Shown here piece by piece: positions 11,584 to 26,000 of a DNA stretch of 64,000 nt. The notes under the pieces are model-generated. The model saw only the letters and a list, made by a program, of their open reading frames with translations, searched no databases and was not told the DNA's origin. The stretch is from the NCBI RefSeq assembly GCF_964355755.1, contig NC_092679.1, positions 13,444,932 through 13,508,931 on the forward strand, given 5' to 3'. The stretch is from Antedon mediterranea. Taxonomy: Eukaryota > Echinodermata > Crinoidea > Comatulida > Antedonidae. Numbering within the stretch: the first letter of the stretch is position 1; each line of letters begins with the position of its first letter. The translations under genes and the position numbers were made by a program.

Positions 11584-14500
11584 CTGAAAAAAAAAACACA
11601 TCCTAATATAGCATATGTTCCCGATAGTGTAATTCTGTGAGATTTAAATGCTCAAATTGAGCAGATTTGGAATCCTTAGCACTAGTAAAATTCATTGCAA
11701 ATGTGGATTTGCATTCTGGAATTGGAGATAATATAGCATATCAAATCAACCATTTCTGGCTCCAAACACCCTATTGGACAAGTAGAGGATGTACTCACAG
11801 TTGCTGCAACTGATGCAAACAGCAGTAAAACTGAGTAGATTAATCCACGACTATTAATTTTAACCTGAAAACAAAATAAATAATGTGTAACTACTTTAAA
11901 AATGTAATGTAAAAACTGGCATTTCAGAAAGAAAATGGACAGCAAATCCTATGCAACAGTTGAAAAATATATTACAAATGATTATTATTATTTTTTTTAA
12001 ATTGCATATAAAAAAATGTGTTTTAAATAATTTTTTCAGGGGGAAAAAATATCTTTAATTGTAAAGGTCATTCTTTAGATGGATAAACCTCTTTATATTC
12101 TCCACACATGGCACTAGATTTTGAGTTTTTCCTGAAACTAAACTGGCTCACGTATGCTTCCAAATCTTTTACTGAAATAAGATTGAAAACTTACAAAGGA
12201 CCCATAGTCAACTAGTGTTGTTTTGAGAAACCATGGCAATGCTAATCCAAGTAGAATATCAAACACGTTGCTTCCAATACAGTTTGAAACCGCCATGTCA
12301 CCAAGTCCTGTACACAGAAACATTTTTTTATATTATATGTAACTGTCTAGTATTAAATTAAAACAATGCATGTTCAATTGATTTTTGTTATTTACAGGTG
12401 TTGAGTATAAAATATATGTTATATTAAAAAAAAAACAATTTGATATAGTGGGGTAAAAATAAGTTATGCACATTTGAAAAAAAATGTGTAAGATAGCAGT
12501 GCACCGATCAAAATCGTTGTCTTTTGAAAATATAGCTACCTTTTTTTTCTTTAAAATATACACAGGTTAATACTGTCCAAAAAAGTCAGACTTTTACGGT
12601 AGCATAATCTTCAGTTTCCAGAAAGTATTTTTTAGAATATAATTTGGCCATTTAAAACATGTCTTGTTTAACAAAAATTCTTGCTTGCTTGCTGTATGCC
12701 TACCTTGCCTTGCTACAATTAAGCTAGCCATAGCATCTGGTACACTGGTTCCTGCTGCTAAAAAGGTTATTCCCATTATAGTGTCAGGTATCTGCAGTGT
12801 GAAACCAACTAGTGCAACCATCCACACCATGATGTAGGAAAAGATTACAATCCACATAATAGACATGATGAAGGTCAGCATAAACCAACTATGGAATCTG
12901 TTATCAAAAGCACAAACATAATTTATTTATTTAATCTTTTTCAGAAATGATATTGCAGTCAAAACACAATAGAACAGGCCATATACATGGCTGTAGTCGC
13001 GTGCTCAAATTTGAGGTAGTGTTTATTTACCAACCGACTAACCGACATAGTGACCTGTAGAGTCACGACTAAAAATCTTGTGGAAACCATGCCTTTTTTT
13101 TTTAATACACTTACCGTTCCCGCCTACAATCTGGAATGGTGATGTAAAATGTAAAAGACAATGGAAAGCATAGAATCCATTTTGTAATGTTCCAACAGCC
13201 ATCTTTAAAAAAATTATTTATACAATTTATTCAGTTATCCCTCTTAAATTAAGAAATAATATATCTTGATGTTCACTAAAAATGCATTAAAATACAAGCC
13301 AGAAAATCCTGATATATTTGGCCCATAAAGGCAGAATTTTAACTGGGGAATACAATTTTAAGAAAGAAAGATCTTGCTCTTCGATCGCTTCTTACCTGGT
13401 ATACTGAATGGACTTTCTGGTCCTTCTTCCACTACTCCGGCAGTATTGTCAGTTGCTACTTCAACATCAAGGCTACAAAAAAAAAAGTAATATGTAAATT
13501 ACATATTTGTGCCAACTTGGGACATACCAGACTTAATAATATTCTAAAAGCAATCACTTTCTTTAAACTCATTATTATCCGGTTCTTTAATAGTCAATAT
13601 ATTGCTATTATTCTCAAGTTGTACGTCAATGTTTTTAAATAATAATTCAAAAATGATTAATGGTCCAAATTTAGGATTTAATTTCTGTAGTTTATTACAA
13701 ATATGTTTTCCATTAAATAATATTGGATAAATTAAACAGACCATGGATGATTTTAGCCTATTTATATGCATTTTAAAAATGTAATTCATACTAAGCTAGT
13801 ACAGTACACTCCAATATAGCCACCATGGTTATTCTTGTATCCATGTGCCTTTAATTTATAGTACTATTGCATCGAAAATATTCTATTGCACTCTAACCCT
13901 ATTCAATTGTTCAATTACAGCAGGTTCTTGTTAAAAATCTAAATATGATCCCCTTTTTAAATTTCTTAGCCTCCTGTATACCTTCAACATTGATTAACAA
14001 TGGAAGCAACAGAGTACAATTTAGGACAGTGGTGTGTTATAAAACAATTTCATAGTTCACACTATGGGTTATTGATCAAATCCAAAACACACTACAGTAC
14101 GTATTAAATACTTCTAAATACATTTGTTAGTGTGAATAGGGTACTAAATGGACAAACCTGTTGTGTGATCCATGAGACTTTTTAGACAGACTACTATAGG
14201 AAGAGTGGCTCTTGTGCATATTGCCGTTTGTTGCTGGAGTTGCTACGTATACAACGTTGTCAGGGTCTTTCTGCATGAGGTGTCTCTGTTATTAAATAAT
14301 TTACTAAATTATATTCAGACCGATGACAATTGGCTACTAACAGTGAATAAACTTTCGTCAAGGAGTTATTGGTCAAACATTTGCCCTACTCTTACGTAAT
14401 TGTATTGTGTATTTGGTAGGCCTACATCGAGAACGTTTTCCAATCCTCAAATTGTATCAACACAAATATCCAGCTGGTGATACCAGATATTGAACATTTT

Positions 14501-17500
14501 GATGCCAACTTGTTAAAATGGCGAAATCTAATAAATACCATGTTTAAGAATACAGTTTATTATAATAATATTGTCTACACAAAAAATAAAGGTCATAGGC
14601 TAAAACTGAGGTCAAAGACAATGCTATGAATTTCCTTCACACTGAAATGGGCAGTAACAATAGGAAAAACAAACAGCAGCACACCAACATACATGGAATA
14701 CCTTTTGTACCTTTCCTACTGCTAAATTCTTCCTAAAAAACCTTACCTCTGTGATTATTACCCAGCATGCTGTTCTCATTCTGGTTCTTGCTGGAAAGTG
14801 TTTGGAAAGCATGACGCGGAAGCCTGCATCGGGAAATGTTAACCTGATAAGCCGATGGAAAACCATGGTATTAGAAATACTAGGCTCTAAAGCTTTTAAC
14901 ACACGTTATTAAAACAACTAGTTTTTATAATTACTTCATTTTGTTTAACACTCAAGAATTAGGTTATGAAAAATGTATCATACTTATGAATATAAAATTC
15001 AATTATTTTATTTCATGAAGCACTAAAGGTGTGGTCTATGACTAAATCATACCCAAAAACAAAATAAAATGCTCAGATTTTTATGAAACTCAAAAATTCT
15101 ACATAATACATGCAATGACCATGCAAATGTTACTTACCTTTTTGGCGAGTTACAAATATATTCATCCACCATTATGACTGGTTCTGGGTCTGTATTTGGA
15201 TTCAGTGGTGTTACTTTAAAGATAAAAAAAAACACTTTAAAAAAAAATTGTTAAAATGTTATTTTTCTTTATATCATGTTTTTGTCCATTTTCTGTCTGT
15301 AAACAACTTTACATATGTACAATATATTTTCTGATTGTTCTTATTTACCATTTAAGGGGTCTAAAAATTAAAATTAATTTGATGTGGTACAAGAAACTGG
15401 TGTTTCAGTAGCAAAAAATATAAAAGTATATGAGATCCACTTATTTTGAGCTCATATTTGCATTATTTGGTGAGAATCGACCTTAGATATCAATTTACTG
15501 TATAGCTTTATATCTTAAAGCAGAATGTATATAGAATGGTTTTTATATAATAATAATAAAATCATAAATTTTGTTATAATAATATATGTTCTCTTGTTGA
15601 TATGCTCAACACGCTCCAACACAGGCGTAGTTGTACGTGACTATAGTGGGTATGAGTTCAAACTGGCGTATCTGATGAATCATGAATCATTTTTTGAGCT
15701 GTGATTATATGTAAATTTGAGTTTTGTAACTCGTTAAGCTTGTTTCTTTTATAGTTTCATACTTAATATAACAAACATGTCACTAATAATTAGTAAATTA
15801 TGTGCTTTGAAAGCGCAATCTAGAACTCTCATTTCAAAGAATATCTGAACGTGTTTTCTCAATTTTGAGTATTGTAACTCGTTAAGCTTGTATCTTGTAT
15901 ATTTTCGTACTTAATAACAAAAATGTCATTGATTATGATTAAATTATGTGTTTCGAAAGCGTAATTCAGTACTCGCATTTCAAAGAATATCTGATACGTG
16001 TTTTCTCAATGTTATACTACAGTATATGGATTCGCACGTAAAAATAATCACAAGGGAGGTCTCTTTGTACAAACATTTGTGACTGGCACTAAATGTCAAT
16101 CAGTGTAGTCAGTGCGCTTGACATATACACATTCCAATGTTGATTGTATGCTATACGCAAACATACCTTGTTCTAATTCTACGTCCGTTTTTGCTGCTTC
16201 ATTTTTGGCTTTTGCCGCTTTCTTTAATCTGTGCTTTTCTGATCTTCTTTCTATCTTGCTGTATAATTTGGGATTTAACCTAAAAAAAACAAACAATTTG
16301 TTTATAGGCAACAGATAAGTCCACGTTCTTAACATACTATAATTTTAGTAAGCTCTACCAGTAGTAAATGGAACAATGAAGAAACAAACACCAATGGACA
16401 ATTTTTCATATATATTTTTCTGTAATCAATACATAAACTATCAATGTAGATTTTTGTAAAAATAAATTATTAAATCAAATCATGCAAGATTTTTCAATTC
16501 ATTTACTCATACTCAGAAACATGTTCAGAACAGCTTTGGGGTTTTCCCATAAATTTGAATATTATTACATTATCATCATTATCAACATTTACGTAATAAT
16601 GTATGTCTGTAATTGGTCCACATTTTCATAGTATTACAGACGGTCAGTACAAACAGTATTGTAGAATTTACATGAGTAACTTTCTTTGATTTATCATCGC
16701 GTGTGAAGGAATATTACCTGCAACGTGATAAATATGAATATATAATTAATTTTGAAACGATGCCAGGAATATTATTTTAATTGCAATTTATATATTCAGT
16801 ATAACAAGAAATGGCTTATAAACTGTTTAGTTTCATCATTAAGGAGTTTTGTTGCAATAATCTACTCGTTTTGTTCCCACTACATTTTTTGAACTTCACA
16901 TTTATTAAAAAATAATTCATTTTCTACCTAATTAGAAATATGTTGTTGTTTCCCCCAAATTTACCATAGTTTTGTTAAAATTTTTCCAAGGGAGTAAACG
17001 ATATTACAGTTATATAATCTCAATCATGTTGTTTTTAACCTTGAGAAAAGCAAGGAGAGTCAAGTATATGTGCCTCCTAAATTATGAAGTGTCTTTAAGT
17101 GTTATTTATTGAGGGATAAAGTGATACTACTATTAGTATTAAGATTAACATTCACACACAAATCTCAAGTGGAATTTGAAGTGAATTAAAATTTTCCATA
17201 AATTGTTATCATTATTTTTTAGGTGGTTCTTTTAAAATATTTGTGATCATAATATTTGTTGGCCTTAATTGTTTGCAATAAAACTAATTATTCAATAAAA
17301 TTCAAAGTAAAAGGACAGATTTTATTCTTCAAAATATATCAAAAGATGAAATATAAATAGTAAAAGAAGGTGATAAGGCTAAATACGACAGTATGCCTCC
17401 CTCCGCCCCCTTCCCACCAGTTTGAAAGCATGGGTTAGACTATTTTATGACCAATGTTGTTATATATACAGAATTTATATATACAGAATTTATATATACA

Positions 17501-19948
17501 GAATTTATATATACAGAATTTATATACACAGAATTTATTTCTTATTTAGGTTACATCTACCATATTCCATTTTTCAATTTACACAGATGAGCAGAAACCG
17601 CCCTTCCACTCCACGTTTTGTGTATGGTTATATCAAAGGAATAACAGATATTACCGTTACCTCTCTTCTGTGTAAATTAGCCTTTAATTTCCAATTGTAG
17701 ACCGATAACCAATATATGCACTGATTATGTTTAAATAACATAGCATAAAACTAACTCCAAATAACGAGAGGCAAGATTCAATGTTTCGATCTGTATTTGA
17801 CTATGATCAGGAATGATCAAATCAAGATCGAAACGTTGAATCATGGTTTGCGCCTCTTGTTATTTGGAGTTAGTTTTATGCTATGTTATTTAAACATAAT
17901 CAGTGCATATATTGGTTTTTAGACTGATTTAGAAGTGTCTTCAGAAGATGACCACTTACAAGAGGTCAACAAATAATGGCCAGACTATTTTATGACGTAT
18001 ATTTACAGAATATATAAATATTTGGAAGGCATACCACTACTTTATTTTCATGCAACCTTAATTTCTATAATTGTGTTAGTGTGATGTTTAATTTTAATCA
18101 ACTTACCACATAATGAAAATATAAACAGCATACAATAACAACATTACTAGTGATTCATACCTGCAAATTAAAATACATACAATTTAATTACGCATATATT
18201 ACTAGATAAATTACATTAATTTTTATTATGTAATCATTTTCATTCATTTAAATCAGACATTTCACTACAAATATTCTTACCAGCAATTTTACAACATGAC
18301 TTTTTATGTTCATTTTTATTGTTTGGTTCATGACAATCTTTAAATTACACAATAGTGGCTTTCAATTTTTGTTAAGATTAACCTAGGTCAAGTCAATCGA
18401 TGTATCTGCCGTCAGAAACCATCAAAACTATGTCGATGTGAGGAGCCGGTTGTCGAAAATCAAAAGCTCCCTAATGTCCTAATGTGGTTTCATACCTACA
18501 AGATGGGTGGCAACCTTTTTGTTTCATTTTCTTATTATTTGATATCTGCTATTGTGATTTGGTTACTTGTATTGAGATTCAACAAACTGGATACAGCTAC
18601 AGGGATTTTGTCTAACCAAAAAAAAAAATAATGGCTTACCACTGTACTTTTCCATCATGAATAACATATATCAACATCCCTATGGAAACGGCATAAACAG
18701 TTGTGTCTCTAAATAAGGGCCACCAGGTCAATGAAACCACCTAACAAAAGGAAAGACAAAGAGTATTATGCCTAACAAGGGATTGGATTGAGGGAATATG
18801 TGCTTTAAATGAAAACATAGTTGAATATATGATTTCCCATGAACCAGGTTTATAAAAGTGAAACAAATTAAATACAGATATGAAAATGTATTTAAAAGTG
18901 AAATTGGTTTTGAAATGAAAAGGGTTTTAGTATACAATTGAGAATGATAATGAGGAAAACAATGTACACAATATTCAATATTACATTTTGTGATATTTAG
19001 AGTGACGAATCTTGGGTATGGACCCTTAAAGTAAGTAGGGATTCTGAATAATTTGGAGATTTATGAGTGATGACCCTTGATTGCATGAGGATTATTTAGT
19101 TAGTGGGGACCCTTAAGTGAGCGGAGACGATTGAGTGAGCGGAGACGATTGAGTGAGGGGTACACCTTTCAGTTAGAGGGGATCCTTGGGTGAGCAAGGA
19201 CCCTTAAGTGAGTAAGAAGAATCCTCATGCAATCAAAGGTCATCACTTACTTGAGTATTAATGAACTGAATGAGTGGGAAAGCCTAAAGTGAGTGGGAGA
19301 GCCTTGAGTGAATGGGGCGCTTGAGTGAATGGGGCCCTTGAGTTAGAGGTGACCTTGGGAGAGAGGTGACCTTTGAGTGAGTGGGAACTGTTGACTGAGT
19401 AGGAATCTTTAGAGAATCGTTTAGTGTATGGGGACATAAGTGAAAATATGTAAAAATTAAACGAATACCTGTCCAGCAAATAACGAACATATTCCTATTA
19501 TAATTAAAACATTAAAGACGGCTGAACCAATAATAGTGCCCACACCAACATCACCATTTGCTATAAAAACACCTGAAAAAACAAAAAATAAAAATAGATA
19601 ATAATATATGAACATGTTAGCATTGCCATTAATGCTGTTATTAATGCTAAGTAATGGATTTGAGCTCGATTTTTAAAAGATTTCATAAATATTAATTCAT
19701 TCAACGCTAATGGCTTTGCTTAATTAAACTGAATCACAGAGTGCCGTAACTAGACAACTGAAATTGAGGATTAAAGTGAAGCGGAAATTATTTTACAGAA
19801 CAGGTTTGTAAATTAAACTAATTTTACTCGCCGTTAAATTTTGAATGGTAAATAAACAAGGTTTTTAGTGATGGTGATGTAAATAAATAGAGGAAACGGT
19901 ACAGATTGGATTGAGTGTTCAGGATGTATAATGTTCATTGCCTAATGT

Positions 19949-20021
<73 letters not shown>

Positions 20022-23000
20022 TAAAGATGAAATGTATATGGGGTGGACACAGGGGTGTTGTCCTAGTTTTGTGCTATTAATTTCTAATCCTTGGCAACTA
20101 GTGTATAGTATTAAAAGTCTCACATTGGATAGTTTAACCAACTGCAAATAGTGAATTGAATATAACAATTTTTTTTTTGTGACGAATAATTGAATTTCTC
20201 TTTCTTTAATACTGTAATGTGGAGAACGTTATTTCGTCTGTGCCTGAACATTAGTAAAAAGTCTTATGCAACTCCTCCACCCACCTTCAATTTAACCTTT
20301 GACCGCAACTGATCTATAGCCTAAAACATGATGGGTGGGTTTTTCTAAACATCAGTAAAATACCCATCTATACAAATCCTGGGTAATCCAAGGGTTCAGA
20401 CACAATCACTTACCAGACTAAGTATCAACTATCCAGTGTTACTGACAATTGGAGTTTGAAACCAGCTTATCCAGGTAAAAAAACTATAGTATGAACAGGA
20501 CTCAAAGGGCATGGTTTAAAATTGTGAGCTGCTACCCGACTTTATAAACCTATAGACCTATGCGTTTCATGAAAAACAGAGTCTTAACATAACCAATATT
20601 CATTGGATTGACTTATGTAATTATACTTGCACGTGTAAATGTTTTATGAGACAAAGATGCATTATTATAGTAGATGTCTTGTCAAATTCTAATAAAAAAT
20701 GTATGAAAACACTTCGTTATTGTACACATTAAACAGAGTATTTCAATTTATCTGGCTCGTGAATGTATTTGCTTTTATTGCTGCATCATTTATTTCGACT
20801 CGCAAAATAGTAGCTTGAATAAGTCAACGCTTTTGGATACCTTTATTTAAAGTAAGTTAGGTGGTCTTGCAAAATAATAGCTTGAATAAGTCAATGCTTT
20901 TGGATACCTTTATTTAAAGTAAGTTAGGTGGTCTTGCAAAATAATAGCTTGAATAAGTCAATGATTTTGGATACCTTTATTTAAGTAAGTCTCGCAAAAT
21001 ACTAGCTTGAATAAGTCAACACTTTAGGTGGTGAATCATAGTTTATAATTCCAAATTTTACCTTTCTAAATTAATTCGTACAATCAAAACAATTTTTATT
21101 AGAGACCATCAGATGATGGATCATGGGTCAACATTCAGATAAAGATCGTAGCCTAGACTGATCACAGGTAAACGGATAAATAATATACAGGAGTGAAAAC
21201 AAAATCTCCATTGTTAGTCATTACATCAACATGCCACAGAACAATTTAATGATAAACATAAGAAAGCAGCACTCATTATGATCTTATTTCAGAAATGTGT
21301 GCTTTAACAAATGTAAATGTTAATGCAGAGCTTTAATAAGAACGTAAATGTTGCTGTAGACATTTTAGTCTTTTCTTTGTTGATGGGCATCGTTAAAAAA
21401 TAAGCCATAATATACAGTGGAAAACAAAGGTTTCTTAAAGCAGGAATTGTCAGCATTAAGACAATAAGTTTAGTAAGCAGGTCAGACTATTTGTTTCAAG
21501 ACACCAGCATACTCCAAGGTAAAAAAAGGTTGTAGTCTTGCAAATAAGTTGCATCTATAGTAAGGTGGCCCCTTAAGGCTGGTTCCCACTAGAACGTAAC
21601 GCAAGCGTTTTAACCAAAGACAAGCGAAGTTATAGACAGTTAGCAACCACAAGCGAATAAGCCATCGCTTGTGATTGGTCAATTCACTTGCGTTGCGTTA
21701 CGTCCTTGCGTTGCGTCGCTAGTGGGAACCACGCTTTAAGGCTAATTTACAGACGATGATGGTAAGCGGTAACATTGAGTGGAAAATATGTCATTTCTTT
21801 TGACCATTTACACAAAAAATGGAGTGGACAAGATGAGAGCGAACCCACTCAGGATCAACACAGATTCGATGTGGGACAAGCTTACCGCTCGTCCGTGTAA
21901 ATTGGCCTTTAGAGGCCAGTACAGGTGATCACTTGGATTAGTACATATGTGAATGCAGGATTGCCAGAGAATACTGTAAAATGATCTTATGTAAAGTATT
22001 GATGCAATAGAAATAGATGCACAAGAACCACAAGCTTCAAAAAGGTACTGGTTTTATGATTTTTGCTTTTTATATCTAAATGCTAATTTCGAATATCAAA
22101 TATATATGAATGTAATAACAAGAATATGATAATTCTGCTACATTTTAACACCTTAATAACCAAATCACCATATAAATCGATGATTTAAAGGTTCTTGATT
22201 TCACATACCGTACATGAAGTTAATAAAAAACAGGAGATTGATGTATTTTAGCTCTGAAAGAGATTTCTAAATGATGTTCGTATTCAACACCACCCACTAG
22301 GTGTGAAGAGTGCACTGTCACAAGTGGTGGCTATGTGGGGAGAATCTCTTTCTTTTGCTTTTTTTTTATATTTTATTGCAGAAAACAACACATATCAAAA
22401 TTTAGTTATCTTTGTATTCTGAAAGAAAATGTTTAGAATATGTCAAAAGACATGTCTAAAATACCTGTCTCCCAGCCAAATTGGCACATATGATTTCAGA
22501 ATGATAGAAAATAAAACTCACCGATGACTGAAGTAAATAATTCCGGTGCGGAACTGCCTGCAGCCATAAATGTAGCACCTGCAACATCTTCGCTAAATCC
22601 AAGTCTCTGAAGTAAAATTATAAAATCGATAACATTAAATATGCAAGGCTATATTAATTCAGTATTAATATCAACTTCTATTGATCTCTTCACAAAAATA
22701 GTATTAAAATGAAAATATAAATTTCAACTCTTAGATTTAAAAGATATCTATTATGTATTTCATACATATCCAACATTAAGTAATTCAGATGGATAAACTA
22801 TATCATGCTAATATAAAATTAAGCGTCATTTGAGGTTTTGGATTGGAGTATGGTTGATATGAGCTACAACCCTGAAACCCTGAAACCTGGTCAGAATTGA
22901 ACCCTGGACCATCAAGCCACATTGGATCATATGGCAACATGACACTGGTATAGGAACCAGTGCGCAAGGGCTTATGGCAATATCGAACTGATCATTTATG

Positions 23001-26000
23001 GTTGTGGTTACCGCACATGTGATGTTTTTTTTTTCAGTTGCACTCAGTTTCTTTCAGTTCCGAAAAGAAAGAAAGATAAACTCGACACAACTCAACTGCT
23101 GCGTTTTTTTTAGTTGAGTTCTTTTCAGTTCCATGTTAACATAAGGTGACCTTTTAATACCTAATGACAAATATTAATGTTAAAAATTAATCCAAATTAT
23201 AATCTACAGTACATATTTGTACATTACCGGTAACTTTCAATGAATACATAAGATAATATAATACAAGGCTGCTAGACTTGATGTGACTCCTCAGGGAATA
23301 GTACCTGGAAAGTTTAACAACATTTCAGTCCACAGTGCATCACTATATCATTTATATGCGCTGTATTCACTGATCCATCTATCATTATTATTATTTATTA
23401 CTTGATTACAGAAATCGTGGTAATATGATGTCAAGCGACAGAAATTCATAACTATAGTTTTTTATAGAACAGATAAAAATTTAAATATATGTACATCAAT
23501 ATTCTATGCCATCTCTGTATAATATAATTATTACATTCATTCACGTATTGCATGAAATAGAATGTGTATTTAATTTTCATCTTCTTTCATCTTTATCAAA
23601 AGTGGCATATAGAATAAAGATATTATATATATGATCTTTCTTTATATACTTTCTTGCCAAATCTATTGATTTAGAATCTCCTAATTCCAGGCCCCACTAA
23701 AAATCATTTTGTAAATTTCATGCTTAATTGGAATTCCAACATTAGAATAAATTAAAATATTTGATTTAGATTAAGTCAGTCCTCACAGGAATATTTTAAT
23801 CTTTAACTTGCTTGGAGTAAACAAAATAAGTCGCCGTACAACCAGAGGCTCATTGGAGTGTATGCGTCATTCTATGAAATTCCAGGTACAATATTCCAGC
23901 AGACAATATTCCAGCATCACAATGCCAATAGCTCTGGATCTCAATCATTCTGATAAAAACTCATGGAATTACATTGCAAACATCACAATGTCAGCACCTC
24001 ACTGAAATGGATCTTTAACAGTCACACACACACTCAGAAATGCCATATACTGCATGGCAAACAAGAAATCACAATGTCAGCACCTCACTGAAATGGATCT
24101 TTAACAGTCACACACACTCAGAAATGCCATATACTGCATGGCAAACAAGAAATCACAATGTCAGCACCTCACTGAAATGGATCTATAGTCACACACACTC
24201 AGAGATGCCATATACTGCATGGCAAACAAGAAATCACAATGTCAGCACCTCACTGAAATGGATCTACAGTCACACACACTCAGAGATGCCATATACTGCA
24301 TGGCAAACTAGATAATCACAATGTCTGCATCTCATTAAAATGGGTCTAAAGTAATTCTCTAAGACACCAGGTACTGCATTGCTGATAACATGACAATGTC
24401 AGCACCTCATTGAAGTGGGTCTACAGTCATTCTCTAAGACTCCAGGTATTGCATTGCATACAGCAACATAAAAATATCAGCACCATATTGAAGTGGATCT
24501 GCAGTCATTCTCCAAGACTCCTGGTACTACATTGCAGACAACATTTTTCCAAATCACAAAGCTTTATTAAAAATTGTCATTCTCGGAAATTACTGCATTC
24601 TACAAAATATTCTTACATTGTCAGTTGGTCTGGTTAGTACAGACATTTTGTTGCCAATAAACTTCAGGTAATCAACCATTATACCGCCATGGTTATGGGT
24701 CTATTCAAATTCATAGGCTAAAGGCAATGCCATAGGGAAATCAAATACATTAATCAATCCGTTAGAAAATGCCAAAACACAGTATACGAATAATAAATAT
24801 TTAAATTTAATGGAAAGAATATTGTCATTATATTGGCGCCATAAACAAGTTTGAAGAATACAACAAAACACATACACAAATTCAGAGGGTATGATTGGTA
24901 GTCATTAGTTAGTATTTTTAATCAATTATTCATAATTACCTCACAAATCTTCTCAAGCGATGAGACAAAGTAATCATCACAAACAATAGCAAGTGCCACA
25001 AACATATATATCACCTGAAAACAAATTTGGGATTCAATAGTAAACAATTCAATTTTTGATTTTAGAATGGACACTATATTAAATTAAGAAACGAAAATCA
25101 TGTTTAATCAGTGTTCATTATAGTAGTGATATAATGTTAAAATTCCCCATTCCTGCACCTGGGATATTATCGTTTATGGTTGAGTTTTGAGTTGTATCAT
25201 TATTAAAAATACTTTCACGATTGTATAGCCATTGCTTTCCTGATTCTATAATTAATTGTTTAAGAATTAAATCTTATGAAGTGACTACTGATAATTTGAT
25301 AAAAAATTACAAATACAAGTTCAGTAAATGGTAAAAGCCTCCAGAAGTACATAGCCTACCATAAGGCCATTAAACTCCTTTTCAAATCTTATTTTGTTAG
25401 CACTAACTTTTCGCAGGCCATATGAAACGCAACCTGTGAGAACCCTTGTCTTGAAAATTGTAGGTGTGGTGCTGCAAACCATGGGGGGGGGGGGGGATTG
25501 TTGCTGTTTGTACATTGGTTACAAAATGTAAGTTAAGGGGTTAGGAGGGGTTAGGCGAGTGATACCTCAAATGAGAAGGCCGTTCCTGCTGAGCTGCTTT
25601 GGGTTTAACAAAACTGCTAACAATAACATTAACAGTGACGTAACGCAGAGACCTGAGGTCCCTGGTTTAGGGACCCTAGTGGCCCTCCAACGCTGGAGCT
25701 CTTTGGCATTTTTTTCAACATATATTTTAATGCCTGTTTTCTTACTCTTGGCTCTGCTTAGGCCCCTTAAGCTCTGGGCCCCCTGGGTTTAACCAGTGAG
25801 CGCTCGAGCATACTTTAGCCGTTATCCCAGTGAACTTAAGATGAGATTTAGCTTTAAATAAACATTAACTTACGACCATTACATGAACAGCCAAAGCACC
25901 AGTTTTTCTTTGTTGATTGGTGAATAGATCAGGAGGAAATTCATGAATTGCTGAAAAGGAAAAATTATTATTAATCTTAATAGTTATTTCAGACTTTCTA

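Noticed and set aside
13544-13789. 81-codon frame inside the NCKX exon 12-13 intron
   Set aside because: No acceptor/donor fits the neighbouring phases, and the flanking exons already join perfectly.
19915-20168. Open frames with alternating Tyr-Ile
   Set aside because: Produced by the (TA)n run.
22870-22985. Minus-strand tRNA-like B box (GGTTCAATTCTGACC)
   Set aside because: No A box at the right distance and no SINE tail; too weak to call.
24040-24637. Repetitive frame [13 protein letters not shown]
   Set aside because: Read from the 75-87 bp minisatellite; it breaks where units diverge.
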